From assembly GCA_002027195.1 (NCBI GenBank), contig MWJO01000021.1:1-64000 (forward strand): 64,000 nucleotides of DNA, given 5' to 3'. The stretch is from Streptomyces sp. GKU 895. GTDB taxonomy: Bacteria; Actinomycetota; Actinomycetes; Streptomycetales; Streptomycetaceae. Of this stretch, positions 52,381 through 61,576 are shown piece by piece. The notes beneath the pieces were generated by a model. That model did no database searches. It was given only the letters and a program-made list of their open reading frames with translations, and had not been told where the DNA came from. Within the stretch, counting starts at the first letter, position 1. Each line of letters opens with the position of its first letter. The position numbers and the translations under genes are program-made.

Positions 52381-53675
52381 GCACCGCAACGATCCTGTAC
52401 AGCACGGACGGCATCGAGGACTTCGCGCTCGACCCGGTCGAGCAGGCCGTCGCCGACATCGCGGCCGGCCGCCCGATCGTCGTCGTCGACGACGAGGACC
52501 GGGAGAACGAGGGCGACCTCGTCGTCGCGGCCGAGAAGATCACCCCCGAGATCGTGGCCTTCATGATGAGCGAGTGCCGCGGCCTGATCTGCGCTCCCAT
52601 GGAGGGCGAGGAGCTGGACCGGCTCCGGCTCCCGCAGATGGTCGAGGACAACACCGAGCAGATGAAGACGGCGTTCACCGTCTCCGTCGACGCCTCCGGC
52701 GCCCACGGCGTGACCACCGGCATCTCCGCCGCCGACCGCGCCACCACGCTCCGGCTGCTGGCGAGCGGCGACGCCGAGCCCACCGACTTCGTCCGCCCCG
52801 GCCATGTCTTCCCGCTGCGCGCCCAGCCCGGCGGCGTGCTGGTCCGCAACGGCCACACCGAGGCCGCTGTCGACCTCGCCCGCCTCGCGGGCCTGCGCCC
52901 GGCCGGCGCGATCGTCGAGATCGCCGGCGAGGACGGCCGGATGCTGCGCCTGCCCGAGCTGATCCCGTTCGCCCGCAAGCACGGCCTGACGATCATCTCC
53001 ATCGAGGACCTGATCGCCTACCGCCGCTCCGCCGAGCCCACCGTCCACCGCGAGGCCGAGACCCGGCTGCCCACCGCCCACGGCGAGTTCACGGCGTACG
53101 GCTACCGCTCCACCGTCGACGGCGTCGAGCACGTCGCCCTCGTGCACGGCGAGATCGGCGACGGCGAGGACGTCCTGGTCCGCGTCCACTCCGAATGCCT
53201 CACCGGCGATGTCTTCGGCTCCGCCCGCTGCGACTGCGGCCCCCAGCTCGACGCCTCCCTGGAGCGCATCCAGAACGAGGGCAGGGGAGTGGTGGTCTAC
53301 CTGCGCGGCCACGAGGGACGCGGCATCGGCCTGCTGTCCAAGCTGCGGGCCTACGAACTCCAGGAGCGCGGCCGTGACACCCTCGACGCCAACCTGGAAC
53401 TCGGTCTGCCCGCCGACGCCCGGGACTACGGCGCCGGCGCCCAGATCCTCAAGGACCTCGGCGTGCGCAGCGTCCGCCTGATGACCAACAACCCCGACAA
53501 GTCCGACGCCCTGCTCCGCCACGGACTCAAGGTCAACAGCCGGGAGCCGATGCCCGTACAGGCGGGCGAGCACAACCTCCGTTACCTGCGCACCAAGCGG
53601 GACCGGATGGGCCACGACCTGCCCTGGCTGGACACCGCCCCCGCGGCCCCCGTGTCCGCCTGCAACAACCAGTAA
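52377..53675 (+). CDS. ribBA: Bifunctional DHBP synthase / GTP cyclohydrolase II
   Basis: RibBA, 432 residues. The N-terminal half (about 20-215) makes dihydroxybutanone phosphate; its active-site loop is [10 protein letters not shown]. The C-terminal half (about 220-420) opens GTP; its zinc cysteines lie in [16 protein letters not shown]. Both active sites look intact, so it supplies both riboflavin precursors. It overlaps ribM by four bases. The protein ends with a short non-conserved tail. Confidence 0.97.
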   Translation: MSTATILYSTDGIEDFALDPVEQAVADIAAGRPIVVVDDEDRENEGDLVVAAEKITPEIVAFMMSECRGLICAPMEGEELDRLRLPQMVEDNTEQMKTAFTVSVDASGAHGVTTGISAADRATTLRLLASGDAEPTDFVRPGHVFPLRAQPGGVLVRNGHTEAAVDLARLAGLRPAGAIVEIAGEDGRMLRLPELIPFARKHGLTIISIEDLIAYRRSAEPTVHREAETRLPTAHGEFTAYGYRSTVDGVEHVALVHGEIGDGEDVLVRVHSECLTGDVFGSARCDCGPQLDASLERIQNEGRGVVVYLRGHEGRGIGLLSKLRAYELQERGRDTLDANLELGLPADARDYGAGAQILKDLGVRSVRLMTNNPDKSDALLRHGLKVNSREPMPVQAGEHNLRYLRTKRDRMGHDLPWLDTAPAAPVSACNNQ

Positions 53676-53708
53676 CCCCTGTAAAGCACATCTAGGAGAC
53701 CTGAGAAC

Positions 53709-54194
53709 GTGAGCGGCAAGGGTGCACCGGAGCTGTCCGTACGCAACGTGGGCGACCTGCGGGTCGCCGTCATCGCGGCGCAGTGGCACGAGAAGGTGAT
53801 GGACGGACTGGTCGACGGCGCCCTGCGCGCCCTGCACGACCTGGGCATCGACGAGCCGACCCTGCTCCGGGTCCCCGGCAGCTGGGAGCTCCCGGTCGTC
53901 GCCAAGGTGCTGGCCGGGCGGGGCTACGACGCGATCGTCGCCCTCGGCGTCGTGATCCGCGGCGGCACCCCCCACTTCGAGTACGTGTGCCAGGGCGTCA
54001 CCCAGGGCCTCACCCAGGTCTCCGTCGAGACCGGCGTCCCCGTCGGCATGGGCGTGCTGACCTGCGACACCGAGGAGCAGGCCCTGGACCGGGCCGGCCT
54101 CGAGGGCTCCAACGAGGACAAGGGGCACGAGGCGGTGACGGCGGCGGTGGCGACCGCGGCCACCCTCCGCTCAGTATCTGAACCGTGGCGCTGA
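53709..54194 (+). CDS. ribH: 6,7-dimethyl-8-ribityllumazine synthase
   Basis: Lumazine synthase, 161 residues, the usual length for the icosahedral or pentameric enzyme. The catalytic loop [15 protein letters not shown] holds the active His, and VPGSWELPV is the substrate-binding segment. The GTG start has AGGAG upstream. It is the last gene of the rib operon; hisE starts 34 bases later, so read-through is possible. Confidence 0.96.
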   Translation: MSGKGAPELSVRNVGDLRVAVIAAQWHEKVMDGLVDGALRALHDLGIDEPTLLRVPGSWELPVVAKVLAGRGYDAIVALGVVIRGGTPHFEYVCQGVTQGLTQVSVETGVPVGMGVLTCDTEEQALDRAGLEGSNEDKGHEAVTAAVATAATLRSVSEPWR

Positions 54195-54228
54195 CGGACG
54201 GCGGGTGTGGCATAGGCTGAGCGTCACC

Positions 54229-54501
54229 ATGTCCAATAAGACGTTCGAGGAGCTCTTCACCGAGCTCCAGCACAAGGCCGCACACGGCGACCCCGCCACC
54301 TCCCGCACCGCGGAACTGGTCGGCAAGGGCGTCCATGCCATCGGCAAGAAGGTCGTCGAGGAAGCCGCCGAAGTCTGGATGGCCGCCGAGTACGAGGGCA
54401 AGGAGGCCGCTGCCGAGGAGATCTCGCAGCTGCTGTACCACGTCCAGGTGATGATGGTCGCCCGCGGCATCTCGCTGGACGACGTCTACGCCCACCTTTA
54501 A
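54229..54501 (+). CDS. hisE: Phosphoribosyl-ATP diphosphatase
   Basis: HisE, 90 residues, a small all-helical MazG-like enzyme that removes pyrophosphate from phosphoribosyl-ATP in the second step of histidine synthesis. The conserved [10 protein letters not shown] segment carries the metal-binding acidic residues. The ATG at 54229 gives the usual N-terminus (SNKTFEEL); the frame extends 24 bases up without a good site. It is separate from hisI, and hisG follows. Confidence 0.95.
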   Translation: MSNKTFEELFTELQHKAAHGDPATSRTAELVGKGVHAIGKKVVEEAAEVWMAAEYEGKEAAAEEISQLLYHVQVMMVARGISLDDVYAHL

Positions 54502-54548
54502 GTCGCACCCGCCGCACCCCACACCTCTCACGTAAGGAAGCCGACCTC

Positions 54549-55406
54549 ATGCTGCGCATCGCCGTCCCCAACAAGGGTTCCCTGTCAGGCCCTGCGGCGG
54601 AGATGCTGCATGAGGCCGGCTACCAGCAGCGCCGCGAGTCCAAGGAACTGCGGATCGTCGACCCGGAGAACGAGGTGGAGTTCTTCTACCTCCGCCCCCG
54701 CGACATCGCGATCTACGTCTCCTCCGGCCGCCTCGACATCGGCATCACCGGCCGCGACCTGCTCATCGACTCCGGTGCCAAGGCCGAGGAGATCCTCCCG
54801 CTCGGCTTCGCCCGCTCCACCTTCCGCTTCGCCGCCAAGCCCGGCACCGCGACCGGCGTCCAGGACCTCAAGGGCAAGACGGTCGCCACCTCCTACGAGG
54901 GCATCGTCGAGGGCCACCTCGCCGACAGCGGAGTCGACGCCGCCGTCGTCCACCTCGACGGCGCCGTCGAGACCGCCATCGAGCTCGGCGTCGCCGAGGT
55001 CATCGCGGACGTCGTCGAGACCGGCACCTCGCTGCGCAACGCGGGCCTGGAGGTCTTCGGCGAGCCGATCATGAAGTCCGAGGCGGTCGTGATCCGCCGC
55101 ACGGACGCGGACACCTCCTCGGAGAACGAGCCCAAGGTGCAGCAGTTCCTGCGCCGCCTCCAGGGCGTCCTCGTCGCCCGGACCTACGTGATGATGGACT
55201 ACGACTGCCGCGTCGAGCAGCTGGAGAAGGCCGTCGCCCTCACGCCGGGCCTGGAGTCCCCGACCGTCTCCCCGCTGCACAACGAGGGCTGGGTCGCCGT
55301 CCGTGCGATGGTCCCCGCCAAGGAGGCGCAGCGGATCATGGACGACCTGTACGACATCGGCGCGCGGGCCATCCTGACGACGGCCATCCACGCCTGCCGT
55401 CTCTGA
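54549..55406 (+). CDS. hisG: ATP phosphoribosyltransferase (long form)
   Basis: HisG, 285 residues, the committed step of histidine synthesis. This is the long form, with two PBP-like catalytic domains (about 1-205) and a C-terminal regulatory domain (about 210-285) that binds histidine for feedback inhibition. No hisZ partner is needed. AAGGA lies upstream of the ATG. The hisE-hisG pair is apart from the main his cluster, which is usual in Streptomyces. Confidence 0.96.
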   Translation: MLRIAVPNKGSLSGPAAEMLHEAGYQQRRESKELRIVDPENEVEFFYLRPRDIAIYVSSGRLDIGITGRDLLIDSGAKAEEILPLGFARSTFRFAAKPGTATGVQDLKGKTVATSYEGIVEGHLADSGVDAAVVHLDGAVETAIELGVAEVIADVVETGTSLRNAGLEVFGEPIMKSEAVVIRRTDADTSSENEPKVQQFLRRLQGVLVARTYVMMDYDCRVEQLEKAVALTPGLESPTVSPLHNEGWVAVRAMVPAKEAQRIMDDLYDIGARAILTTAIHACRL

Positions 55407-55420
55407 GGTACTTCGCAGCC

Positions 55421-55864
55421 ATGTCCGACGTGCCCTCTCTCCCCGTCACCTTCCGCCCCGGCCGCACCCGCGCCGTGCTGCTCACCGCCGGTGTCGCGAT
55501 CTTCGCCACGATCACCGCGATCGCGCTGCTCCTGGAGAAGCTCGGCCCCGGTGAGCGGCTCAGCTTCATCGTCACCGCGGCCCTCCTCTTCGGCGTCCTG
55601 GCCATGCTCGCCCGCGTCAAGGTGGTCGCCGACGACTCCGGCGTCACCGTGGTGAACATCGCGAGCAGGCGCCGCCTCGACTGGGCCGAGATCATCCAGG
55701 TGAACCTCCGCCCCGGCGACCCCTGGGTGTTCCTCAACCTCAGCGACGGCACCAGCCTGCCCGCCCTGGGCATCCAGCCGGGCATCGCCAAACAGCAGGC
55801 CATCGCCGACGCCCGCGCTCTGCGGGCGCTCGTCGAGGCCCGTGGCCCAAGGGATCTGCCGTAG
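55421..55864 (+). CDS. Small membrane protein with PH-like domain
   Basis: A 147-residue protein with two membrane helices (about 21-42 and 48-65) and a C-terminal domain resembling bacterial PH6-type modules (about 70-145). It begins 14 bases after the hisG stop and may be co-transcribed. No catalytic residues are evident. The function is unknown; such proteins are common near hisG in actinobacteria. Confidence 0.82.
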   Translation: MSDVPSLPVTFRPGRTRAVLLTAGVAIFATITAIALLLEKLGPGERLSFIVTAALLFGVLAMLARVKVVADDSGVTVVNIASRRRLDWAEIIQVNLRPGDPWVFLNLSDGTSLPALGIQPGIAKQQAIADARALRALVEARGPRDLP

Positions 55865-55890
55865 AGGGCCCTGTCTTGATTAATCTGTTC

Positions 55891-55917
55891 GCGGAGGCGT
55901 TTTCGTCGCGCCTCCGC
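55891..55917 (+). terminator. Terminator after the hisG unit
   Basis: GCGGAGGCG (55891-55899) pairs with CGCCTCCGC (55909-55917) around a T-rich loop, 26 bases after the stop of the PH-like gene. Confidence 0.6.
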
Positions 55918-56045
55918 CGCTGATGTCCCGACCGGCCCTCAGCGGCCCGACCGCTACCCGAGGAGTGATTCCCTCCAGCGATGGACGGATCGTCCTGTAG
56001 TACCTGCGCCGCCCCCTCCCGACATACCGGTGAGGCGGCGGCATC

Positions 56046-57371
56046 ATGACCATCCCCCTGCTGCTCCTCGCAGCCGCCTTCCTGCTGATTCTCGCCAACG
56101 GCTTCTTCGTCGCGGCCGAGTTCGGCCTCGTCACCGTCGAGCGGCCGGAAGCCGAGAAGGCTGCTGCCGAGGGCGACAAACGCGCCCGTACGGTCGTGGA
56201 ATCGCTCAAGGAGCTCTCCTTCCAGCTCTCCGGCACCCAGCTCGGCATCACCATCACCTCCCTCGTCGTCGGCATGCTCGCCGAACCGGCACTCGCGGAG
56301 CTGCTGCACGGCCCGATCACCGCGATCGGCATCCCCGAGGGTGCCGTCTCCGGTGTCGCGGTCGTCATCGGCATGCTGCTGGCGTCCGCCGTGCAGATGG
56401 TGATCGGCGAACTCGTGCCCAAGAACTGGGCGGTGTCCAAGCCGCTGCAGGTCGCCCGTTTCGTCGCCGGCCCGCAGCACGCCTTCGCGCGCCTGTTCCG
56501 CCCGGTCATCGCCGCGCTGAACGCGGTGGCCAACCGCCTCGTCCGCGCGCTCGGCGTCGAGCCCACCGAGGAGCTGGCCTCCGCCCGCACCCCCGGTGAA
56601 CTCGTCTCCCTGGCCCGGCACTCGGCGCAGGCCGGCGCGCTGGAGCAGGACACCGCCGACCTGTTCGTACGGACCCTGTCGCTCGCCGAACTCACCGCGC
56701 AGCACGTCATGACCCCGCGCGTGAAGGTCAGCTCACTGCAGTCGTCCGCGACCGCCGAGGACGTCGTCAACCTCACCCGTGCCACCGGCCTGTCCCGCTT
56801 CCCCGTCTACCGGGAGAAGATCGACGAGATCGTCGGCATGGTCCATCTCAAGGACGCCCTGGCCGTCCCCACCCACGAGCGGCTGCGCACCCCGGTCGGC
56901 AGGATCGCCCGCCCGGCGCTGCTGGTCCCGGAGACCCTCCCGGTCCAGCCGCTCCTCGCCCAGCTGCGCAGCGAGCAGCCCATCGCCGTCGTCGTCGACG
57001 AGTACGGCGGTACGGCCGGCGTGGTCACCCTGGAGGACATCGTCGAGGAGATCGTCGGCGAGGTCCGCGACGAGCACGACGGCCAGGACGTGCCCGAACT
57101 CGCCGCCGCCCCGCCCGAGGACGGCCGCCCCGCGTGGGACGCCGATGGCAGCTGCCGGGTCGACATCCTCCAGCGGATAGGCCTCGACGTGCCCGAGGGG
57201 CCCTACGAGACGGTCGCCGGCCTGGTCGCCGACCTGCTCGGCCGGATCCCCGCCGTCGGTGACAAGGCCGAACTGCCCGGCTGGCGGCTGTCGGTGCGCC
57301 GCGTCGGCCACTACCGCGCCGAGCGGGTCCGCCTGGTCCGCACGGGTGTCGTCGTGGAGGCCGCCCGATGA
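56046..57371 (+). CDS. CNNM/CBS membrane protein (hemolysin C/CorC family), long form
   Basis: A 441-residue protein. Three or four membrane helices make up an N-terminal CNNM (DUF21) domain (about 1-195). A CBS pair (about 210-335) and a C-terminal CorC_HlyC domain (about 350-435) follow. Relatives are magnesium exporters or transport regulators (MpfA, CorC). The old name hemolysin is not informative. It overlaps the next gene, a shorter paralogue, by four bases. The 180-base spacer upstream holds a hairpin but no riboswitch that I recognise. Confidence 0.9.
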   Translation: MTIPLLLLAAAFLLILANGFFVAAEFGLVTVERPEAEKAAAEGDKRARTVVESLKELSFQLSGTQLGITITSLVVGMLAEPALAELLHGPITAIGIPEGAVSGVAVVIGMLLASAVQMVIGELVPKNWAVSKPLQVARFVAGPQHAFARLFRPVIAALNAVANRLVRALGVEPTEELASARTPGELVSLARHSAQAGALEQDTADLFVRTLSLAELTAQHVMTPRVKVSSLQSSATAEDVVNLTRATGLSRFPVYREKIDEIVGMVHLKDALAVPTHERLRTPVGRIARPALLVPETLPVQPLLAQLRSEQPIAVVVDEYGGTAGVVTLEDIVEEIVGEVRDEHDGQDVPELAAAPPEDGRPAWDADGSCRVDILQRIGLDVPEGPYETVAGLVADLLGRIPAVGDKAELPGWRLSVRRVGHYRAERVRLVRTGVVVEAAR

Positions 57372-58453
57372 GCGTGCTCCAACTCCTGTTCGCCGGGCTG
57401 CTCGTGCTCGCCAACGGCTTCTTCGTCGGCGCCGAGTTCGCGCTCGTCTCCGTCCGCCGCAGCCAGATCGAACCGCTCGGCACGGCCCGGGCCCGCCAGG
57501 TGCTGTACGGCCTGGAGCGGCTGCCGCAGATGATGGCCGCGGCCCAGTTCGGCATCACCGTCTGCTCGTTGACGCTGGGCGCGGTCGCCGAACCGACCGT
57601 CGCGCAGCTGCTGGAGCCCGTCTTCGAGTGGATCCACCTGCCGCACGGGATGATCCACCCGCTGGGCTATGTGATCGCGCTCGCCGCGGTCGTCTTCTTC
57701 CACCTCGTCATCGGCGAGATGGTCCCGAAGAACCTGGCGATGGCCGCCCCGGAGAAGGCCGCGCTGTGGCTGAGCCCCGGTCTGGTCGCCTTCGCCCGGG
57801 TGTGCAAGCCCATCACGATCGCCCTCGGCGCCTGCGCCCAGGCGATCCTGCGGCTCTTCCGCGTCGAGCCCAAGGACGAGGTCGAGGCGGTCTTCACCAG
57901 CGAACAGCTCAACCGTTTGGTGGAGGACTCCGGGCAGGCCGGCCTCCTCGACCCCGAGGAGCAGGAACGCCTGGAGGACGCCCTGGAACTGGGCTCCCGC
58001 CCGGTCACGGACGTACTGCTCCAGAGCGATTCCCTGGTGACCGTCGGCCCGTCGGTCACCCCGGGGCAGGTGGTCGAGCTGACCGCGCGCACCGGCTACT
58101 CCCGCTTCCCGGTCGCCGCCGACAACGGCGCCTTCATGGGCTACCTGCATGTGAAGGACGTACTCGACCTGGAGGAGTCCGAACGGGCGGTGCCGCAGCA
58201 CATCTGGCGCTCCATGACGACCCTCCGGTCGGAGCTGCCGCTGGACGACGCCCTGACGGTGATGCGCCGCGCGGCGACCCATCTGGCCCAGGTGGCGGAC
58301 GCGTCGGGCAGGGTGCTGGGCCTGGTCGCCCTGGAGGACGTGCTCGAACTCCTGGTGGGCGAGGTGACGGACCCGGCCCACCGGGAGGCCACGGAGGTGA
58401 AGGTGACCGAGCCCCGGGCGAGCGGTGAGCCCGAGGAGGCGTTCGCCCAGTAG
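57368..58453 (+). CDS. CNNM/CBS membrane protein, short form
   Basis: A 361-residue paralogue of the preceding gene. The CNNM membrane domain (about 1-190) and CBS pair (about 210-330) are present, but the C-terminal CorC_HlyC domain is missing. ATGA overlap suggests that the two proteins form a heteromeric complex. Both carry the ANGFFV(A/G)AEF motif in the first helix. The likely role is magnesium or related cation transport. Confidence 0.9.
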   Translation: MSVLQLLFAGLLVLANGFFVGAEFALVSVRRSQIEPLGTARARQVLYGLERLPQMMAAAQFGITVCSLTLGAVAEPTVAQLLEPVFEWIHLPHGMIHPLGYVIALAAVVFFHLVIGEMVPKNLAMAAPEKAALWLSPGLVAFARVCKPITIALGACAQAILRLFRVEPKDEVEAVFTSEQLNRLVEDSGQAGLLDPEEQERLEDALELGSRPVTDVLLQSDSLVTVGPSVTPGQVVELTARTGYSRFPVAADNGAFMGYLHVKDVLDLEESERAVPQHIWRSMTTLRSELPLDDALTVMRRAATHLAQVADASGRVLGLVALEDVLELLVGEVTDPAHREATEVKVTEPRASGEPEEAFAQ

Positions 58454-58466
58454 CGCCGGGCGGGGG

Positions 58467-60324
58467 CTACAGCGCCGACGGGTCCTGTGGCCCCCGCCCC
58501 GACAGCACCTCTCCGTACGCCTGCATCAGATCCGGCAGCCGCAGCGTCGACAGGTCGTCCCGCGTCAGCATCCCCGGGTAGGTCGACAGCCGCAGATCCC
58601 GGTACGCACAGCTCTTCTCGTACAGCGTCCGCAGGAACCGCCCGTTGCCCAGCTCGTCGATCCAGCCCTGGTCCACCACGTGCCCGGCGATCGAGCGCAG
58701 CTCGTCCAGCGCCTCCTCGTCCCACACGTCGCCGTTCTCCGCGGCGAGGACCTCACCGATCGAGGTCAGCTCCAAGGGGCGGTACGACGGGAAGTCCACG
58801 CGGGTCGTGAAACGCGAGGACAGTCCGGGGTTGGCGGCGAGGAGGCGGTCCATGCCCTCGGGATAGCCGGCCAGGATCACCACCAGGTGGTCCCGGTTGT
58901 CCTCGGCCCGCTTCAGCAGCACCTGCAAGGCCTCGTCGCCGTACGCGTCGCCCTTGCCGTAGCCGGAGTTGGAGAGCGAGTACGCCTCGTCCACGAACAG
59001 CACCCCGCCGATCGCGGAGTCGATGAGCTCGTTGGCCTTCACGGCGGTCTGCCCGAGGTACTCGCCGACGAGATCGGCCCGCTGGGCCTCGACCAGATGG
59101 TCGCCGCCGAGGAGGCCGAGGGCGTAGAAGACGCGGCCCAGGATGCGGGCCACGGTGGTCTTGCCGGTGCCGGACGGGCCGGAGAAGACGAAGTGCCGCT
59201 TGGGGGGCTGGACCGGCAGGCCCTGCCCGGCGCGCAGCCGCGCCATGTTCAACTGTGCCGACAGCGCCTTGACCTGCCGTTTCACGGGCTCCAGGCCCAC
59301 CATGCGCTCCAGTTCGTTGAGCGCTTCCTCGAGTAAGACCGGGTCGGTGGGGCCGGCGGGCAGGGTCGGGGAGGTGGCGAGCTTCTCGCGCACCGCCGGG
59401 TCGGTCACCTGCGGCAGCGGGCCCGTCGGCAGGTCGGGCTCGGACAGCCGGAGGTCCCGGCCCTCCGTGCCGAAGAGCGGATCGAGACCGTCCGGCCCGT
59501 CCAGGACGTCCTGCGCGCCGGACAGCGTGATCGCCGCGAGGTCGGCCGTGTCGTCGTAGCCGTCGCCCTCGGAGATCGCCGCGGAGCCGGGCGGAGGTGT
59601 CCATGAACGCCGGGTCGACGCGGTGCACGGCACGGTAGAGGGGGAGCGCGGCGGCGGAACGGCCGGTGCCCTCGTGGGCCCGGGCGAGCCAGTAGCGCAG
59701 TTCCTTGCGCTGCGGCTGCTCGCTGCGGCAGCGCATCAGCGCCGCCGACAGCAGGGGCTCCGCCTGGCCGTACATCTCCAGCCGCACCCGCGCCATGCCG
59801 CCGAACAGGCCGGCCTCGATGCCGAGCAGCGGGTCGTCGATCAACGGGTCGGTGTGCCGGATGAGCTGGTCCCAGTCCTTGACCAGATAGGACCGGCAGG
59901 CGTGCAGGAAGCGCACCTGCGGATCGGCGTCCACGGGCGGCAGGCCCGCCAAGGCCCGGTCCAGCTCCGGGACATGGCGTCCGTCGAGCCAGTGCGAGGC
60001 GTGCGCGAGCAGCAGGTCGCGCGGGCTCTCCAGCACCGGCTGCACCCACCAGCCCAGCCAGTACCAGGAGTTGAGGGTCCTGCGGTGCCGGGCGCGCTGT
60101 TCCCCGAAGCGCTCGCGGTGCCGGAACATCCGCAGCAGCGCGGTCGTCGTGTCGATGCGCAGCGCGTGCAGCCCGAGCCAGCCGTCGGCCATCCCCGGAT
60201 CCATCCGCACCGCGGCCCGGAACTCCTCCTCCGCCTGCGGATAGGCCCCCATCGTGTAGGCGTCCACACCTCGCAGCCAGGCGAGGTCGGCCGGGGCCTT
60301 GGAGCCCTGCGTGCCGAAGTCCAT
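58467..60324 (-). pseudogene. TPR-AAA+ ATPase, EccA/CbxX-like (one frameshift)
   Basis: A protein of about 618 residues when restored. The N-terminal ~290 residues are helical repeats of the TPR type. The C-terminal CbxX/CfqX-type AAA+ domain contains Walker A GPSGTGKTT and Walker B VLFVDEAY. This layout matches EccA of type VII secretion systems. One extra base near 59585 splits the two parts. The ATG at 60324 follows GGGGGA by six bases. No ESX, EccB-E or WXG100 genes are in the window, so it may serve a distant system or another role. Confidence 0.85.
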
Positions 60325-60756
60325 CACGTCCCCCACAAACCGTGCCCCCGTCGGTTGGTCACCGAGCCGTCGCCCGCCGACCGCCTTGATCGAACCGCCG
60401 TGCTGCGGACCGGAGTTGCAACGGTGCGCAGAGCTGCCGTCCGTAGGTCGCACCGAGGGCATCGTACCTGCGGGGGCAGGGCCCGCCGTAGGGTGCCGCA
60501 CAGGCCGTTTGGCGAGGTGGGAGCAGATGGGGCGCATTCCGTGTGGTGACCCAGGGTGAGCGGATCGCGTCCCGGAGCGCCCGAAAAGGGAGTTGAGGGC
60601 AGAACGAAGCCCCCGATCACGGGGGAACAACCGGGGGCTTCGCGACTGCGGGCGGCTGCGAAAGGCCGCACATTGAGAACGTAAGTCCTGTACGGCCCGT
60701 CGGTCAAGCCGAGTTGAAGCACTCCGGGAAGTTCGGCCGCAAGGGTCTTCACAAGT
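60325..60756. other. Spacer between AAA+ gene and uridine-kinase-like gene
   Basis: This 432-base stretch has no supported gene. It carries the upstream region of the AAA+ gene and a strong hairpin at 60605-60642 that probably ends the kinase transcript. Open minus-strand frames here show no known protein features. Confidence 0.5.
60605..60642 (-). terminator. Terminator after the kinase gene
   Basis: CGAAGCCCCCG (60605-60615) pairs with CGGGGGCTTCG (60632-60642), a perfect 11-bp stem with a 16-base loop. It lies downstream of the minus-strand kinase gene. Confidence 0.65.
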
Positions 60757-61377
60757 TCAGCACACTGCGGATGGTCCCTCACCCTGAGTGATTTTCTGGT
60801 CCGGTCCAACGGTCCCGGCAGGGCCGGTGAGCACCTCGTACCCCTTCTCCACCTGCCGGACCAGAAGATCGGCGAACGGCCGGGAAGGGTCGTCCGCGAA
60901 GTGCGCGCGTTCCGCCCGGACCCACCCCTCCCAGAACTCCCGCTGCTCCGCCCCGTCCCGGGAGCGCCACCGGGTCCAGGACTCCTCGCGGGGCAACTCC
61001 ATCCACAGCAGCTGGGCGAGGTGCGGCCGCAGGGCCCACCGCCCGGCGCCGACACCTTCGACGAGGGCCACGGGGGCCGGGGGCAGATCCCGCGGCGGGC
61101 CGAAGCGCCGGGCGTGCCAGTCGTAGGGGGCGTAGCGCGCGCTCTCGCCCCGCTGCCATGGCTCGATCACCTGCTCCAGCAGCCGCCCGGTCCAGTCGAA
61201 CAACTCCTCGTGGCTCGCGATGTCGTCGAGGTGCAGCACGGGCGCGCCGCCGAGCTCCGCCGCCAACCGCCCGGCGAACGTGGACTTCCCGGAGCCGGCG
61301 TGTCCGTCGACGCCGATCAGCCGGACCGGCCCGCAGGACGGGGGGAGCCGGCGGAGCCGGGAGACGAGGTCGCGCAT
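60757..61377 (-). CDS. Uridine kinase-like P-loop protein
   Basis: A 206-residue P-loop protein of the uridine kinase/phosphoribulokinase type. The Walker A motif GHAGSGKS is at 25-32, followed by HLDDIASHEELFDW, an acceptor-binding segment, and the VALVEGVGAG stretch. The last 20 residues are disordered. The substrate is not certain; nucleosides or related sugars are possible. The ATG at 61377 is used. It is divergent from the C39-like peptidase gene. Confidence 0.85.
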   Translation of the reverse strand: MRDLVSRLRRLPPSCGPVRLIGVDGHAGSGKSTFAGRLAAELGGAPVLHLDDIASHEELFDWTGRLLEQVIEPWQRGESARYAPYDWHARRFGPPRDLPPAPVALVEGVGAGRWALRPHLAQLLWMELPREESWTRWRSRDGAEQREFWEGWVRAERAHFADDPSRPFADLLVRQVEKGYEVLTGPAGTVGPDQKITQGEGPSAVC

Positions 61378-61440
61378 GGCCGGTTCCTGGGGTGTCGGGG
61401 GTGGTGAGTGGGGTGCACTCTAACCTCCGCAGGTCATGCC

Positions 61441-61456
61441 AGTGGTCCAGGCCAAT
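61441..61456. promoter_or_regulatory. dre-like (DasR) site upstream of the C39-like gene
   Basis: AGTGGTCCAGGCCAAT matches the DasR consensus ACTGGTCTAGACCACT at 12 of 16 positions by eye. It is 121 bases before the C39-like gene and in the divergent gap with the kinase. A chitinase gene ends at the right edge, which fits control by aminosugar signals. Confidence 0.4.
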
Positions 61457-61576
61457 ATTCGTGGGCGTGGCATGGCGTTAAGTGCTGGCAGGAGGCTGCC
61501 GATTGTGGTCATAGTTGGCGCACTAACGGGCAGTGGACCTGCCTGAACTCGGACACACTTGGGGGTCGTTCCGCCC

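Noticed and set aside
58753..60630. A 625-residue AAA+ protein starting at 60630
   Set aside because: The first 102 residues have no homology signal and lack a ribosome site. The ATG at 60324 is preceded by GGGGGA, and the C-terminal part is out of frame.
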